64,000 bases of DNA, taken from contig CAVXCD010000002.1 of NCBI GenBank assembly GCA_963760225.1, positions 434,001 through 498,000 on the forward strand, in the 5' to 3' direction. The position numbers and the translations under genes are program-made. Shown here one piece after another: positions 1-9,121 of the stretch (positions are counted from its first letter, which is position 1; every line of letters starts with the position of its first letter). Source of the DNA: 13-2-20CM-66-19 sp963760225 (lineage in GTDB: Bacteria > Pseudomonadota > Gammaproteobacteria > Steroidobacterales > Steroidobacteraceae). The notes below the pieces were generated by a model. It did no database searches, was not told the origin of the DNA, and saw nothing but the letters and a program-made list of their open reading frames with translations.

Positions 1-134
1 CCGTGACTGTCGTGTACTCAAACGTGTACCGGGTGGTTGACGGTCGGGTCAGCGACAATTGGTTTGTGAGCGACCGCCTTTCGCTTGCCGAGCAGCTCGG
101 GATGAAGCTGGTTCCGACGGAAGCGGCAATGTAA
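1..134 (+). CDS. SnoaL-like / ester cyclase family protein, C-terminal fragment
   Basis: Only the last 43 codons lie in the window; the frame read from base 3 runs open to the TAA at 132-134. The visible end (DGRVSDNWFVSDRLSLAEQLG) has the pattern usual at the C-terminus of SnoaL-like polyketide/ester cyclase proteins, where a final strand is followed by a short helix carrying a D-x-L-S-L-x-x-Q-L-G motif. These are small cone-shaped NTF2-fold proteins that bind hydrophobic ligands; many have no known substrate. The fragment is too short to separate a catalytic SnoaL protein from a non-catalytic NTF2-like one. Confidence 0.6.
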   Translation, partial: VTVVYSNVYRVVDGRVSDNWFVSDRLSLAEQLGMKLVPTEAAM

Positions 135-331
135 GGAGGGTTACGCTCCGTTGCAGCCGGGGGCGGTCTTCCGACGCACGGATGGGTAACGACGGCTTTC
201 GAGCGAGTCGTGCTCCTGAACCCCGGTATGTCCGGCTGGCCGGCAGCCGCCTGTCGATGCGTCGGCTGCCAGAGTAGAGACCCCTGCGCCGAAGCGGACC
301 TTCGTTCATCGCGTTGCGCCGCGCGCCGCCC

Positions 332-928
332 TCAAGCGCCGAACGAGATCGCCCCGCGGCTCAGTTCGGTCTTAAAGAGCGTGCGCGGCTTGTCGCAAGG
401 TATGTTGTCCGCGCACGGATCGTTCGATGCGCGCAGGATCAGCTGCAGGTGGAAAGACGGCGCGCTGTCACAGACGCTGTGGCCCTGCTCGGAGTTCTGG
501 GCACAGAACTTGGCGACGTCCCATACGTATTTGCCGGTTTCGATCGTGCTGACGGTGGCATTCGACTTGAATTTCTCCAGGAACGCCTTCGTCGTCGCCG
601 CGTCGAACACGGTGGTGAGCAAGCGGCTCGTGTCGCCCGGCTGCACGACGCCACCGATCCGCACCCCCGAATCCGCCATCTTCCAATAGAGGCGCAGGCT
701 GAGAGCAGTGTTAGCAGGAATGTCCGCGCTGGTCCACGTGAGGGTATAGGACGACTTGCGCGAGATGCGCGCATCGGTGTCGAGCACCGTGAGATGCACC
801 TGGGGATCTGCGGCGAGCGCGCGCTCGGGCGCCCCGAGGGGCGCGGCCTGAAGCAGCGTCGCGGCGAGGACCGACAAGGCGGCGCGCAGGAGCGCTGTCC
901 AACGGGAACTTGAGCCGTAGATCGTCAT
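332..928 (-). CDS. hypothetical secreted protein with four cysteines
   Basis: A 198-residue protein that I cannot place in a family. The N-terminus has a basic start and a hydrophobic alanine/leucine stretch ending near ALAADP, which fits a Sec signal peptide cleaved around residue 40. The mature part contains four cysteines in two pairs (FCAQNSEQGHSVC and DPCADNIPC), suggesting two disulfides and a periplasmic location. The rest is rich in beta-prone residues. It stands alone: the next gene on the same strand ends upstream at 1065 and the two are 136 bases apart. ATG start at 926-928. Role unknown. Confidence 0.6.
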   Translation of the reverse strand: MTIYGSSSRWTALLRAALSVLAATLLQAAPLGAPERALAADPQVHLTVLDTDARISRKSSYTLTWTSADIPANTALSLRLYWKMADSGVRIGGVVQPGDTSRLLTTVFDAATTKAFLEKFKSNATVSTIETGKYVWDVAKFCAQNSEQGHSVCDSAPSFHLQLILRASNDPCADNIPCDKPRTLFKTELSRGAISFGA

Positions 929-1064
929 GTCTGTGCGCCTTGTCCTGGGCGATGCGGTTGTCTTAGCCCGCAGCGCTTGTATCGCCTACAACAAATTCTA
1001 CGCGACGCCCCGCTTTGCCGGAAATCACCTGGGCCAGGCCACCTTCCGACCTCCGCCCCGCCAC

Positions 1065-3146
1065 TTAGCTCGGAAACTTCAACTCCCGCTCAATCGCCTG
1101 GAAGCGCGGCTCGTTGCGCAGCGGATCGAGAAGCGGCTCGGTTTTTAGGCGCACGAGATCCGGATCACGCAGACGCAGGGCGGCTTCCAGCCACTCGAGT
1201 GCTTTGACGGTATTCCCCCATTGGGCGTAGATGGCAGCGTACGTGACTGCCGACGTTTCGCCGCGGCTTGAGCCCATTTTGACAAGCATGGCTTCGGCAT
1301 CAGCATGTCGTCCGAGCTTGTCGTAGGTCATCGCCAGGCAAGCCTGACTATCGGAGTCATCACGATTCTCTTCGCAAGAGGCGCGCGCGCGCGCGAAATC
1401 ACCGAGGAGGTAGTAGGTAGTGCCAATCGCTGCTAAGAATGGGCCGGGGGTTGTCGAAGGTAGAGCCTCAGCGTCTTTATACGCTGCAACGGCCTCTGGA
1501 TAACGTCGCAGGGCCAACAGAGCCTGGCCGAGAAAGCCCTGGGCACTGGAATTCAACGGATCCAGCACGACGGCGCGCCGGACCGCGGTGAGTGCAGAAT
1601 CACTGCGCCCCATGGAGACGGCAAAGGCACCATAGTCTCGCAATACCCGTGCATTGCCGGGCCCAAGCACCAGGGCACGTTCGTACTCCTCGCTGGCCTC
1701 TTTGAACTGGAGCAGGTCCTGGTAGGCGACGGCCCGGGCTAAGTAGCCTTCACTCAGATTAGGCGCCAGTGCTATGGCCCTGGCCGCATCAGCCTGCGCC
1801 TTATCGAGGTCAGCACGGACAGCGGACGTCGTGGTATCCCAAAGTGTGGCGTTGCTGGCGAATGCGAGGGCCCGGGCCGCGAAGGCGAGAGCGAAATCGG
1901 GATCCAGGCGGATTGCCTCCGTGTAGCCGGTCACGGCGGTTTCGATAACCTTTGGGCTGTAACCGCCCCAAAGGGTCTTTTCGGCGCGAAGGTAGGCATC
2001 AAACGCAGCCGGGTTGCGCGTTCCGCCAACCTCGATCTTCGCCGCCTCATCGCCCAGCAGAGTGACTTTGAGGGCGCCCGCCACCGCGGTCGCAATCTGC
2101 GTCTGAAGTTTCAGCACGTCGCCCAGGTCCCGGTCGTACGTCTCTGACCACAGATGAAATCCGGTCACCGCATTGATCAGCTGCGTGGTGATCCGGATCG
2201 TGTGTCCGGAGCGACGCACACTGCCTTCAAGCACTGCGCCGACATTCAGTTTGTGCGCGATAGTGGTGATGTCGGTGTCCTTCCCCTTGAAGGAGAAGGC
2301 CGAGGTGCGCGCCGCGACCTGCAGCTGGTTGATGCGGGCGAGAGAGTTGAGCAGCTCCTCGGTGAGCCCATCTGAGAAATACTCCTGCTCCTTGTCCCCA
2401 CTCATGTTCACAAAGGGGAGCACCGCGATGGAGTGCGGCGGCGGGTTGAAGGCAGCCGCGGCTGGTTCCGCACTGGCCCGCGATGCCTTGTCCCCAGCGG
2501 ACGTACTTGGGTGCCTGGAGACCCAGAACCTGTCAGCCCCCAGGTACGCCAGCGCCGCGCAGACGACGACGGCGACGGTCACCCCCAGCGCAAGCTTCGC
2601 CCTCCGGGGTCCCCGCATGACTTGGCGGGCTGCCGTCGTGGCGGAGGACACTGCAGGCGCCCCGGGGCGTGCCATGGACTCATCGGTTGCCGCCGGTGAC
2701 AGTAGGCGCTGCACACGCTCGATGAACGCGGCAGATGCCCGCCCGCCTGGGATGCGCGTCCACTGCAGCTCGCGGAATCGGTCGGGGATGCGTTCATCCG
2801 CCTGCGTCGTGTCGTCGATCACCACCGGAAGCAGGAAAGTCTGGTCGGGCGCCATCAGTTGCGAGCGATCAACCGCGAGCTTCCATTCGAGGCGGAAGTA
2901 CCCCTCGACACGCGCGTGCGCATTCGCGGAGATGACCGGGATGAATAGAGCGCAGTCGTGAATCTGCCTGCGGATCTGCCGGTCCCAGGCTTCCCCGCCC
3001 CGCAGCTCGCTCTGGTCGAACCAGACCTCGATTCCGGAGGTGCGAAGGGCCTCGCAAATCCTCTGCGCAGGCTCGCCATCCTGTGAGGCATAGCTCAGAA
3101 ATACCGCGTGCGAGGGCCCAGTCACCGGCGGGATCACCCCTGACAA
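1065..3146 (-). CDS. TIR domain - TM - TolB/FlgO-like - TPR protein
   Basis: A 693-residue multidomain protein. Residues 13-140 form a TIR domain (FLSYASQDGE, then VWFDQSELRGG); Glu87 in the segment YFRLEW sits about where TIR NADases carry their catalytic Glu. One hydrophobic segment at about 184-203 would anchor it, leaving TIR in the cytoplasm. Residues 238-345 match the TolB-like amino-terminal module common in CadC/adenylate-cyclase-like proteins (IAVLPFVNMSG, YFSDGLTEELL, VLEGSVRRSG). From about 370 to the end are tetratricopeptide repeats. The start is TTG at 3144-3146 without a clear ribosome site, so the first few residues are uncertain. A paralogue without the membrane segment lies at 22087-23874. 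Likely a signalling scaffold; any NADase activity is inference. Confidence 0.85.
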   Translation of the reverse strand: MSGVIPPVTGPSHAVFLSYASQDGEPAQRICEALRTSGIEVWFDQSELRGGEAWDRQIRRQIHDCALFIPVISANAHARVEGYFRLEWKLAVDRSQLMAPDQTFLLPVVIDDTTQADERIPDRFRELQWTRIPGGRASAAFIERVQRLLSPAATDESMARPGAPAVSSATTAARQVMRGPRRAKLALGVTVAVVVCAALAYLGADRFWVSRHPSTSAGDKASRASAEPAAAAFNPPPHSIAVLPFVNMSGDKEQEYFSDGLTEELLNSLARINQLQVAARTSAFSFKGKDTDITTIAHKLNVGAVLEGSVRRSGHTIRITTQLINAVTGFHLWSETYDRDLGDVLKLQTQIATAVAGALKVTLLGDEAAKIEVGGTRNPAAFDAYLRAEKTLWGGYSPKVIETAVTGYTEAIRLDPDFALAFAARALAFASNATLWDTTTSAVRADLDKAQADAARAIALAPNLSEGYLARAVAYQDLLQFKEASEEYERALVLGPGNARVLRDYGAFAVSMGRSDSALTAVRRAVVLDPLNSSAQGFLGQALLALRRYPEAVAAYKDAEALPSTTPGPFLAAIGTTYYLLGDFARARASCEENRDDSDSQACLAMTYDKLGRHADAEAMLVKMGSSRGETSAVTYAAIYAQWGNTVKALEWLEAALRLRDPDLVRLKTEPLLDPLRNEPRFQAIERELKFPS

Positions 3147-3456
3147 GCCGTCGGAGGTCTTCTCATCGCCTCCGCGGGCTGCAGCTTAGCTCAAGCGTCT
3201 AGGTTTGGCTCAGATCGCGATCGCCCCCGCGGTTGAACGGCCCGCTAACAGGCGAACCATCCGACCACTCTGGGTCATTTGCGGTCAATCACGGACGCAT
3301 TCGGGGTGTCGCTCGCTAAGCGGATCGGAGCTGGAGCGCACTGCGGCGAGCTGGCGCGGAAGCTTCCGCAGCCGCGCCGACTTCTCAATCATCTCCCCTG
3401 GTCTAAAGTGGCGCTTTGATCGCAGTTTTTCGGGCTTAAATCGCTATTATTTCTCT
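3147..3456. other. gene-free divergent intergenic region
   Basis: About 310 bases between the divergently read TIR protein gene and the FG-GAP protein gene. I see no convincing small gene. The right end is AT-richer; a TATTAT box at 3445-3450 lies six bases before the ATG at 3457, so the plus-strand transcript may start at or next to the start codon. No good -35 box is visible at standard spacing. Confidence 0.4.
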
Positions 3457-4683
3457 ATGGTTACGAGATTGAACGCGATGCAGGGGGGATCGCCGCGTGT
3501 CGTTGAACTCATCATTTTGAGCCTCTTAACCTGGTCTGTGGGCGTGGCCTCAGTCAGCGCGCTGGCGAGCTTGCTTCACTATGAAAACGCGCCAGTGTTG
3601 CAAGAGAGGTTTCCAAACTTTGACCGATTCCTACTGCTCGAAGCCACTGCCGACCTATCGTCGAACGTGAGCCTCGGCGACGTTAACAATGATGGCTATC
3701 CTGACATCGTGATCGCCAGAGGAGCACATTCGCCGCTCGTGAGTCGAGTATTCCTCAATGATGGCCACGGTCATTTCACGACGGCCCATGATCTATCTGA
3801 GGTGCCGGCCAGGTCGTTCTCGGCGCAGCTGGCTGATGTCACGCGCAATGGAAATCTGGCGGTGGTCGTAGGCAATGACGCCCCAGATCCGTCCTTCGTG
3901 TATCTCAACGACGGCACCGGTCACTTTCACGTCGGTTCAACCTTTGGCCGTGCCGAATGGACAACACGTAACGTAGCTGTCGCCGATCTGAATGGCGACG
4001 GTTGGCCTGATATCGTTGTCGCCAACAGAGCGGCGACGAGCGAAGGTGCAAATTACGTTTGCCTGAATCGTGGCGGTGGCAATTTTGACACGGATTGCAT
4101 TTTGTTCTCGCACGAGTCTGCAACCACAATAACGCCGGCGGATTTTAGTAACGATGGCTACACCGACTTGGCGGTGCCGAATCGCGATGGCGGTCAGAGT
4201 TATGTTTATCTGAACGACGGCAAAGCACATTTCCTGCGGCGGATTCCGTTTGGGCCGCCGGATGCGAGAATACGCATGGTCGCGGCTGCAGATCTGACAG
4301 GCGATGGACGGCTCGACATTGTGGCGGTCGACGAACGGCATGGAACGTCCATCTTCTTCAACCAGGGAGACGGCACGTTCTCCGCCGCTGTACCGTTAGG
4401 TACAAGCAAGGCTACCCCCTTCGCGCTCGCCACCGCGGACCTACGCCGCGATGGAAAAATTGACGTTGTGGTTGGCTACGCCAACGCGCGCCCCATCGTA
4501 TATTTCAACGATGGTTCGGGCCACAAGTTCACTGCGGTGCCATTCGGCGACGACCAAGGAATTGTATTTGGCATTGCCATCGGCGACCTGGATGGGGACG
4601 GCTGGCCTGACGTTGTACTAGCACGATACAAGGCTCCGAGCGTCGTTTACTTCAGCAGTGGCCTCGAGGGATCGAAGCGTTAG
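3457..4683 (+). CDS. FG-GAP/VCBS repeat protein, predicted seven-bladed beta-propeller
   Basis: A 408-residue protein from the ATG at 3457; the open frame runs further upstream, but that part has no sensible composition. Residues about 12-40 are a hydrophobic segment acting as signal peptide or anchor. Seven repeats follow, each with a calcium-binding-like loop and a short strand, for example GDVNNDGYPDIVIA, ADLNGDGWPDIVVA, ADFSNDGYTDLAVP, ADLTGDGRLDIVAV, ADLRRDGKIDVVVG and GDLDGDGWPDVVLA, plus one degenerate copy (ADVTRNGNLAVVVG). Seven blades would close a propeller, as in integrin alpha chains and many secreted bacterial binding proteins. No enzymatic domain is attached. Base composition is clearly less GC-rich than its neighbours, hinting at acquisition from elsewhere. 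No ribosome site is seen. Confidence 0.85.
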   Translation: MVTRLNAMQGGSPRVVELIILSLLTWSVGVASVSALASLLHYENAPVLQERFPNFDRFLLLEATADLSSNVSLGDVNNDGYPDIVIARGAHSPLVSRVFLNDGHGHFTTAHDLSEVPARSFSAQLADVTRNGNLAVVVGNDAPDPSFVYLNDGTGHFHVGSTFGRAEWTTRNVAVADLNGDGWPDIVVANRAATSEGANYVCLNRGGGNFDTDCILFSHESATTITPADFSNDGYTDLAVPNRDGGQSYVYLNDGKAHFLRRIPFGPPDARIRMVAAADLTGDGRLDIVAVDERHGTSIFFNQGDGTFSAAVPLGTSKATPFALATADLRRDGKIDVVVGYANARPIVYFNDGSGHKFTAVPFGDDQGIVFGIAIGDLDGDGWPDVVLARYKAPSVVYFSSGLEGSKR

Positions 4684-5181
4684 CGCTGCGCCAGATCACC
4701 GCGGCCATTTGGCTTCACCACGACCGAGCGCGGCGGCCTCTTCACAATCTCAAGAACGCGCTTCGGGTCTTGATATGACGAGCGACAGGGATACGAGCAC
4801 TGCCTCGCCTGGGACGTCAGACTGGATTACCCGCTACAAACTGCTGAAAAAAGTCCTCTAAGCATCATGCTGGCGGGAGGTAATCAGGTGGGTAAATTCG
4901 CGGTCGCCGCGCGGAAACTGCTCCAGAATCAATTACCTGCAGCGGGATTTGAGTCCTCTCTCGGGCATTAATAAAAACAATAGCTTAGGGTTTATTTCGA
5001 TTCTCTTTCTGGAGGTGTTTTACTGCAGCGCCGAAAGGGCGGGTGCGGGGGCGAGCGTTGGCGGTCGTCGTGCCGTCCGCGGGTGGGGTTCTACCCACTC
5101 TTGGTATATGTCGTTGCACGAAGGTCAACAATGAGACATCGCGCCGGTCGAACAGTCCCCGATCAGTCAATCTAAGGATTC
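4684..5181. other. gene-free region before the RIO kinase
   Basis: About 500 bases with no gene I can support. Short open frames here lack ribosome sites and family features. Composition is mixed, with an AT-rich patch at about 4965-5030. A small inverted repeat (GTGGG, six bases, CCCAC) lies near 5083-5098, about 85 bases before the kinase start. It may hold the kinase promoter, but no clear -35/-10 pair stands out. Confidence 0.4.
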
Positions 5182-6024
5182 ATGAAGACACCCGCCGCCC
5201 TGCAACCCCTGATCGATGACGGCGTGATCGACGAAGTCGTCCGCTCGCTCAAGAGCGGCAAGGAAGCGACGGTTTATCTGGTGCGCTCGGGGACGCATAC
5301 GCGCTGCGCCAAGGTCTATCGGGACATGCGCCAGCGAAGCTTTCAGAAGCGTGCACGCTACCAGGAAGGCCGCAAGGTCCGCGGCAGCCGCCAGACGCGT
5401 GCCATCAGCAAGAGCACGCGGTTCGGCCGCAAGGAGCAGGAAGCCCAGTGGAAGAACGCCGAGGTCGACGCGCTCTACAAGCTGGTCGCCGCCGGTGTAC
5501 GCGTGCCGAAGCCTTACGGCTATTTCAACGACACGCTGATCATGGAACTGGTGACCGATGCTGCCGGGGACCCGGCGCCGCGCCTGGGCGAAGTCGACCT
5601 GTCGCCCGAGACGGCGCGCGAGTATCACCGTTTTCTCATCCAGCAGGTGGTGCGCATGTTGAGCATTGGGCTCATCCACGGTGATCTGTCGGAGTACAAC
5701 GTGCTGGTTGGGACCGAGGGTCCCGTGATCATCGATCTACCCCAGGCGGTGAATGCGGCGGGCAACAACGGCGCGCTCGCGATGCTCGAGCGTGACGTCA
5801 ACAACATTCGCGGCACGCTCGGCCGCTTCGCGCCGGAGCTTCTGCAAACCGAGTTTGCTCGGGAGATGTGGGCGCTGTTCGAGCAGGGTGAGTTGACCGC
5901 GGACAGCAGGCTCAGCGGCGTGTTCGCGCGCGATGAGACGACCGCCGATTCAGAGGCTGTCCTGCTGGCCGTCGAGGACGCCCGGGAGGAAGCGCTGCAA
6001 CGAGAGCTGGGGCGAGAGGGCTAA
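5182..6024 (+). CDS. RIO-family serine protein kinase
   Basis: A 280-residue atypical protein kinase, preceded by an AAGGA ribosome site seven bases before the ATG. The nucleotide-binding start (LKSGKEATVYLV) is followed by the conserved Lys in CAKVYRD. The catalytic loop reads HGDLSEYNVLV and the metal-binding loop IIDLPQAV, the form seen in bacterial RIO kinases rather than the DFG of ordinary kinases. A basic insert (RKVRGSRQTRAISKSTRFG) lies between the ATP lysine and the hinge and probably contacts RNA or the ribosome. Archaeal and eukaryotic RIO kinases act in small-subunit maturation; bacterial substrates are not well known. It stands 198 bases ahead of a small membrane protein gene on the same strand. 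Confidence 0.92.
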   Translation: MKTPAALQPLIDDGVIDEVVRSLKSGKEATVYLVRSGTHTRCAKVYRDMRQRSFQKRARYQEGRKVRGSRQTRAISKSTRFGRKEQEAQWKNAEVDALYKLVAAGVRVPKPYGYFNDTLIMELVTDAAGDPAPRLGEVDLSPETAREYHRFLIQQVVRMLSIGLIHGDLSEYNVLVGTEGPVIIDLPQAVNAAGNNGALAMLERDVNNIRGTLGRFAPELLQTEFAREMWALFEQGELTADSRLSGVFARDETTADSEAVLLAVEDAREEALQRELGREG

Positions 6025-6222
6025 AGCATCGGTCGCGGAAGCGGGATACGCGGGCCCTCGTGGCATCGCGGCCGATGGTCTGCTCGTCCCAGCGTCGATC
6101 GACGGCGCGTCGGCCGAACGTGGCGGCGCGGAGACAGCCACTCGTGCACAGCGACCTGATTCGTATATCCTCCTGGTTAGCGCGATCGTAGCGATCGGGG
6201 TTCGTATCTTCCAGGAGGCACA

Positions 6223-6444
6223 TTGAACGCAGGCAAACTGGCAGGCATTGTACTGATCGTGGCTGGCGTCCTGGCGCTGGTGTATGGCGGCTTCAGCTAC
6301 ACCAAGGAGACCCATGAAGCCAAGCTGGGTCCCATCGAGCTGGCGGTCAAGGACAAGCAGACGGTCAACATCCCCGTATGGGCTGGCGTAGGAGCGATTG
6401 TGATCGGCGGTGCACTCCTGCTACTCGGAGGCAGGAAGAGCTGA
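6223..6444 (+). CDS. small two-helix membrane protein (DUF3185-like)
   Basis: A 73-residue protein starting at TTG 6223. A perfect AGGAGG at 6213-6218 with a four-base gap makes this unusual start convincing. Two hydrophobic helices (about residues 7-24 and 52-68) flank a short polar loop, and the C-terminus ends GGRKS. The pattern of glycine-rich helix, Y-G-G, polar loop and second helix resembles the DUF3185 family of small inner-membrane proteins. Function unknown. It lies downstream of the RIO kinase but 198 bases away, so co-transcription is uncertain. Confidence 0.8.
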   Translation: MNAGKLAGIVLIVAGVLALVYGGFSYTKETHEAKLGPIELAVKDKQTVNIPVWAGVGAIVIGGALLLLGGRKS

Positions 6445-6568
6445 CTACCACCCGCCCTGCGTTTCCCGCGCCACCGTCGTTGTGATGGTTGGTTGGGGCT
6501 GCGGCAAAGCGACTCGCCTGAATCCGCCCAGGTAAACTGATTCTCATCCTGCCTCAGGACATTCGACA

Positions 6569-8287
6569 CTACCAACCAGACAGCTGAGAAACCACCTCAG
6601 GCAATACCGTCGTCCCCTCCTCACGAACCGCGTCCAGCGCCCTCGGGTCCAGCCCCAACGCCCTGAGGATCGTCGGAGCAACCTGTGTGGTCGTCGTGGT
6701 CGCCGAAACCGTCGCCGCCTTGAAGCGTGGGTGGGCGACCAGCATCACCACATTGGTATCGTCATGCGCGAAGCCGCCGTGGTCCCCGATCATGGTCGCG
6801 CTGCCGGAATAGGTCACGCCCACGTTCGGCGTCACGATGATGTCCGGCGTGCGCGGATCCTCACCGGGATCGAGGCCGCCTACGTTGTAATTCAGCCATA
6901 GTGTCGGGCCGTAGTAGATCTCCCCGAGGCCGATCGCCGCCGCCCTGCTCTCGAGCAGGCTCACCGCATCAGTGACGCTTGCACCGGGGTTCAGCCACAG
7001 TACCGAGACATCGTCTTCTGTCGCACCGATGCCGGTCTTGTTCAACGGCGACTCCGAGAAGGGAATGGCAGTCCCGAGCAGTGTGGCGGGTGTGTTGCTC
7101 CCGTCGGCCACATACAAGCTGGTGTCGATTGGCGAATCGCCGTGCTTCGCCGTGATGATCAGCAGCGTCTCGTCATAGATGCCCGCATGCTTCAACGCAC
7201 CCACGATCTCCCCGATCGAGGCATCGACGAACTTGATCTCCTGCAGCAACTGCGCGCTCGGCAAGGCCGCCACATTCCGATAACCGCCGGTGCCCACGCC
7301 CGACTCGACGACGCTTTGTCCGATGTACACGGCTTGGAAATTCATGCCGAAGAGCACCGGGATCACCGCCGGTGCGCCGCTGTGCGTTTTCCCGGCAATC
7401 TGGTTCAGCAGGGCCTTCACCTTGAGCGCGTCGTAACAGCGGATGTTGGCAAAGCTACCGTTCCATACGCCGCCGTTGGGGTTCGTATCCTGCACCGAGG
7501 CACAGGAAACGCCCTGTGCAGTCGTGACTCCCGGCAACGGCATCACATTGGAACTCACTTCGGGCGAATAGAAATCGTCCAGACCATGGCCGCCCGGGCC
7601 GCCGGCCATCGAATAGGACGGGTGCTTGTCGAGCCATGCCGTGTAGCCGCCCGCCGCGTGCACTACGCCGAAGATCGTGTTCGTGCGGATGAAATTCCAG
7701 GGATACACGGCCGCACAGCCGTTCTGCGGGTCCCTGACCAGCTTCCTCGGATCAATCGAGGCGATACCGCCTTCGGTGGGCGCCGCACCCGGCGCACCGC
7801 CGTTTAACTGAGTGTCATTGATATCGATCCCCTGATCGTAATCGGTCGTCGTTCCGCTTGGCGGTGCGTAGGGTGTACAGGCCCCCCCGGCGAGACCTGT
7901 TCCAGTCGTTGCCGCCGGTGGATCGAGCGATCGGTCATATGCGACGTCGTAGTAAAGACCGGTCGACTTCGGCGAACCTCCGGAGACCAGCGCTGCCAGG
8001 CCGGGAAACGAGTCCGAAGGCTTGGAAGAAACAGCGGCTACATAATTGATTGCGCTATGGCTCAAGGCCGACATGTTGGGGCAATATGGTCTGCCGTCGT
8101 CCACGCCGGTGATGCCGTGTGAGCAGTTGTAGAAATCCACGGCGTGCATGCCGTCGATGCTGAGCAGCAGTACGTGCCTGATGTTTCTGGTACCGAGGCC
8201 AGCCGCGACGCTTGTGGTCGCACAAATCAAAGACGCGAGTGCCGTGCCTAGCGCAAGCCCAGTCTGCATCAGCGCATTGATCTTCAT
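6569..8287 (-). CDS. secreted alkaline phosphatase superfamily protein (phosphodiesterase/nucleotide pyrophosphatase-like)
   Basis: A 572-residue enzyme with a signal peptide (cleavage near SVAAGLG) and a strong GGGAGGAAA ribosome site before the ATG. Fold signatures of the alkaline phosphatase superfamily are present: the first metal site LLLSIDGMHAVD, a likely nucleophile serine in KPSDSFPGLAALVSGG, and metal-binding histidines in TAKHGDSP and IGDHGGFAHDD. These resemble NPP-type phosphodiesterases, which use Thr or Ser as nucleophile and two zinc ions. The domain is enlarged by glycine/proline-rich loops (residues about 120-200). Substrate cannot be told from sequence; periplasmic or extracellular phosphodiester or phosphonate hydrolysis is the natural guess. 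Monocistronic. Confidence 0.88.
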   Translation of the reverse strand: MKINALMQTGLALGTALASLICATTSVAAGLGTRNIRHVLLLSIDGMHAVDFYNCSHGITGVDDGRPYCPNMSALSHSAINYVAAVSSKPSDSFPGLAALVSGGSPKSTGLYYDVAYDRSLDPPAATTGTGLAGGACTPYAPPSGTTTDYDQGIDINDTQLNGGAPGAAPTEGGIASIDPRKLVRDPQNGCAAVYPWNFIRTNTIFGVVHAAGGYTAWLDKHPSYSMAGGPGGHGLDDFYSPEVSSNVMPLPGVTTAQGVSCASVQDTNPNGGVWNGSFANIRCYDALKVKALLNQIAGKTHSGAPAVIPVLFGMNFQAVYIGQSVVESGVGTGGYRNVAALPSAQLLQEIKFVDASIGEIVGALKHAGIYDETLLIITAKHGDSPIDTSLYVADGSNTPATLLGTAIPFSESPLNKTGIGATEDDVSVLWLNPGASVTDAVSLLESRAAAIGLGEIYYGPTLWLNYNVGGLDPGEDPRTPDIIVTPNVGVTYSGSATMIGDHGGFAHDDTNVVMLVAHPRFKAATVSATTTTTQVAPTILRALGLDPRALDAVREEGTTVLPEVVSQLSGW

Positions 8288-8464
8288 GGACTGTTTCCTC
8301 CCGGATATAAAGAACCTAACGCCCGGTCTTTACAGGTTGATGAACGTCAGCAATGCGCGCAGCAAATTCAACCGCTTGTGTGCACGCACCGCTGTGACAT
8401 GCTGGCGGTCGAACCCCTGGCAGGTCACAGCAATAACCGCACCGCAACAGAGGATGACTTCACC

Positions 8465-9070
8465 ATGGCCGAGACGGTTCGCGACGAGATTAGCCAGTTG
8501 GCCGGATCGATTCGCGCTCTGGAGCGACAGCTTGAGCTGGCGCTCGCCAAGCGGCGCGTCGAACTGAACTATGAGGTGCGCGACGGCATCGCTCATTTCG
8601 AGCAGGTGGTGATTGCGAAGCAGCGCCTGCTGAAGAGGCGGTTGCTGAGCTACATCATCGGTGCGCGTCCGGCCATGATCCTGACTGCACCGGTGATCTA
8701 TGCACTCATCCTTCCGGTGCTACTGCTTGACCTGTTCGTCGCTGTGTACCAGACGGTGTGCTTCCCGATCTATGGAATCCCGCGCGTGCGCCGCAGCGAC
8801 TACCTGGCATTCGACCGCGAGCAGCTCGTCTATCTCAACGCCATCGAGAAGCTCAACTGCGCATATTGCGCCTACGCAAACGGCGTATTCGCCCACGTTC
8901 GGGAGGTCGCGTCCCGCACCGAGCAATACTGGTGCCCGATCAAGCACGCGCGGCGTGTACTCGGCGTCCACACGCGCTATGGCAGCTTCGTGGACTACGG
9001 TGACGGCGACGCCTACCGTCACGACCTCGAGCGTCTGCGGGCCGAGGCGCGATCCGCAGAACCGAGCTGA
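8465..9070 (+). CDS. conserved membrane protein with CxxC and WCPIKHA motif
   Basis: A 201-residue protein from ATG 8465 (GAGG upstream); the open frame runs further 5', but that part is not needed. The first 60 residues are a charged helix with coiled-coil character. One or two hydrophobic helices follow (about 66-100, PAMILTAPVIYALILPVLLL). The C-terminal half is probably cytoplasmic and has a striking cysteine pattern: EKLNCAYCAYANG and YWCPIKHARR. I recognise this as a widespread uncharacterised proteobacterial family, with no assigned function. The CxxC plus third cysteine could bind a metal or act in redox. It sits 51 bases upstream of an SDR gene on the same strand and may share its transcript. 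Confidence 0.8.
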   Translation: MAETVRDEISQLAGSIRALERQLELALAKRRVELNYEVRDGIAHFEQVVIAKQRLLKRRLLSYIIGARPAMILTAPVIYALILPVLLLDLFVAVYQTVCFPIYGIPRVRRSDYLAFDREQLVYLNAIEKLNCAYCAYANGVFAHVREVASRTEQYWCPIKHARRVLGVHTRYGSFVDYGDGDAYRHDLERLRAEARSAEPS

Positions 9071-9121
9071 CCGAGGCGCTTGCGCGATTCAGGCGATATT
9101 CACCAACACCGGAGCTGAAGT

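Noticed and set aside
4860..4975. tRNA-like or tmRNA-like segment near GATTTGAGTCCTCTCTC
   Set aside because: Could not fold a cloverleaf with proper T-arm and no CCA end; treated as plain intergenic DNA.
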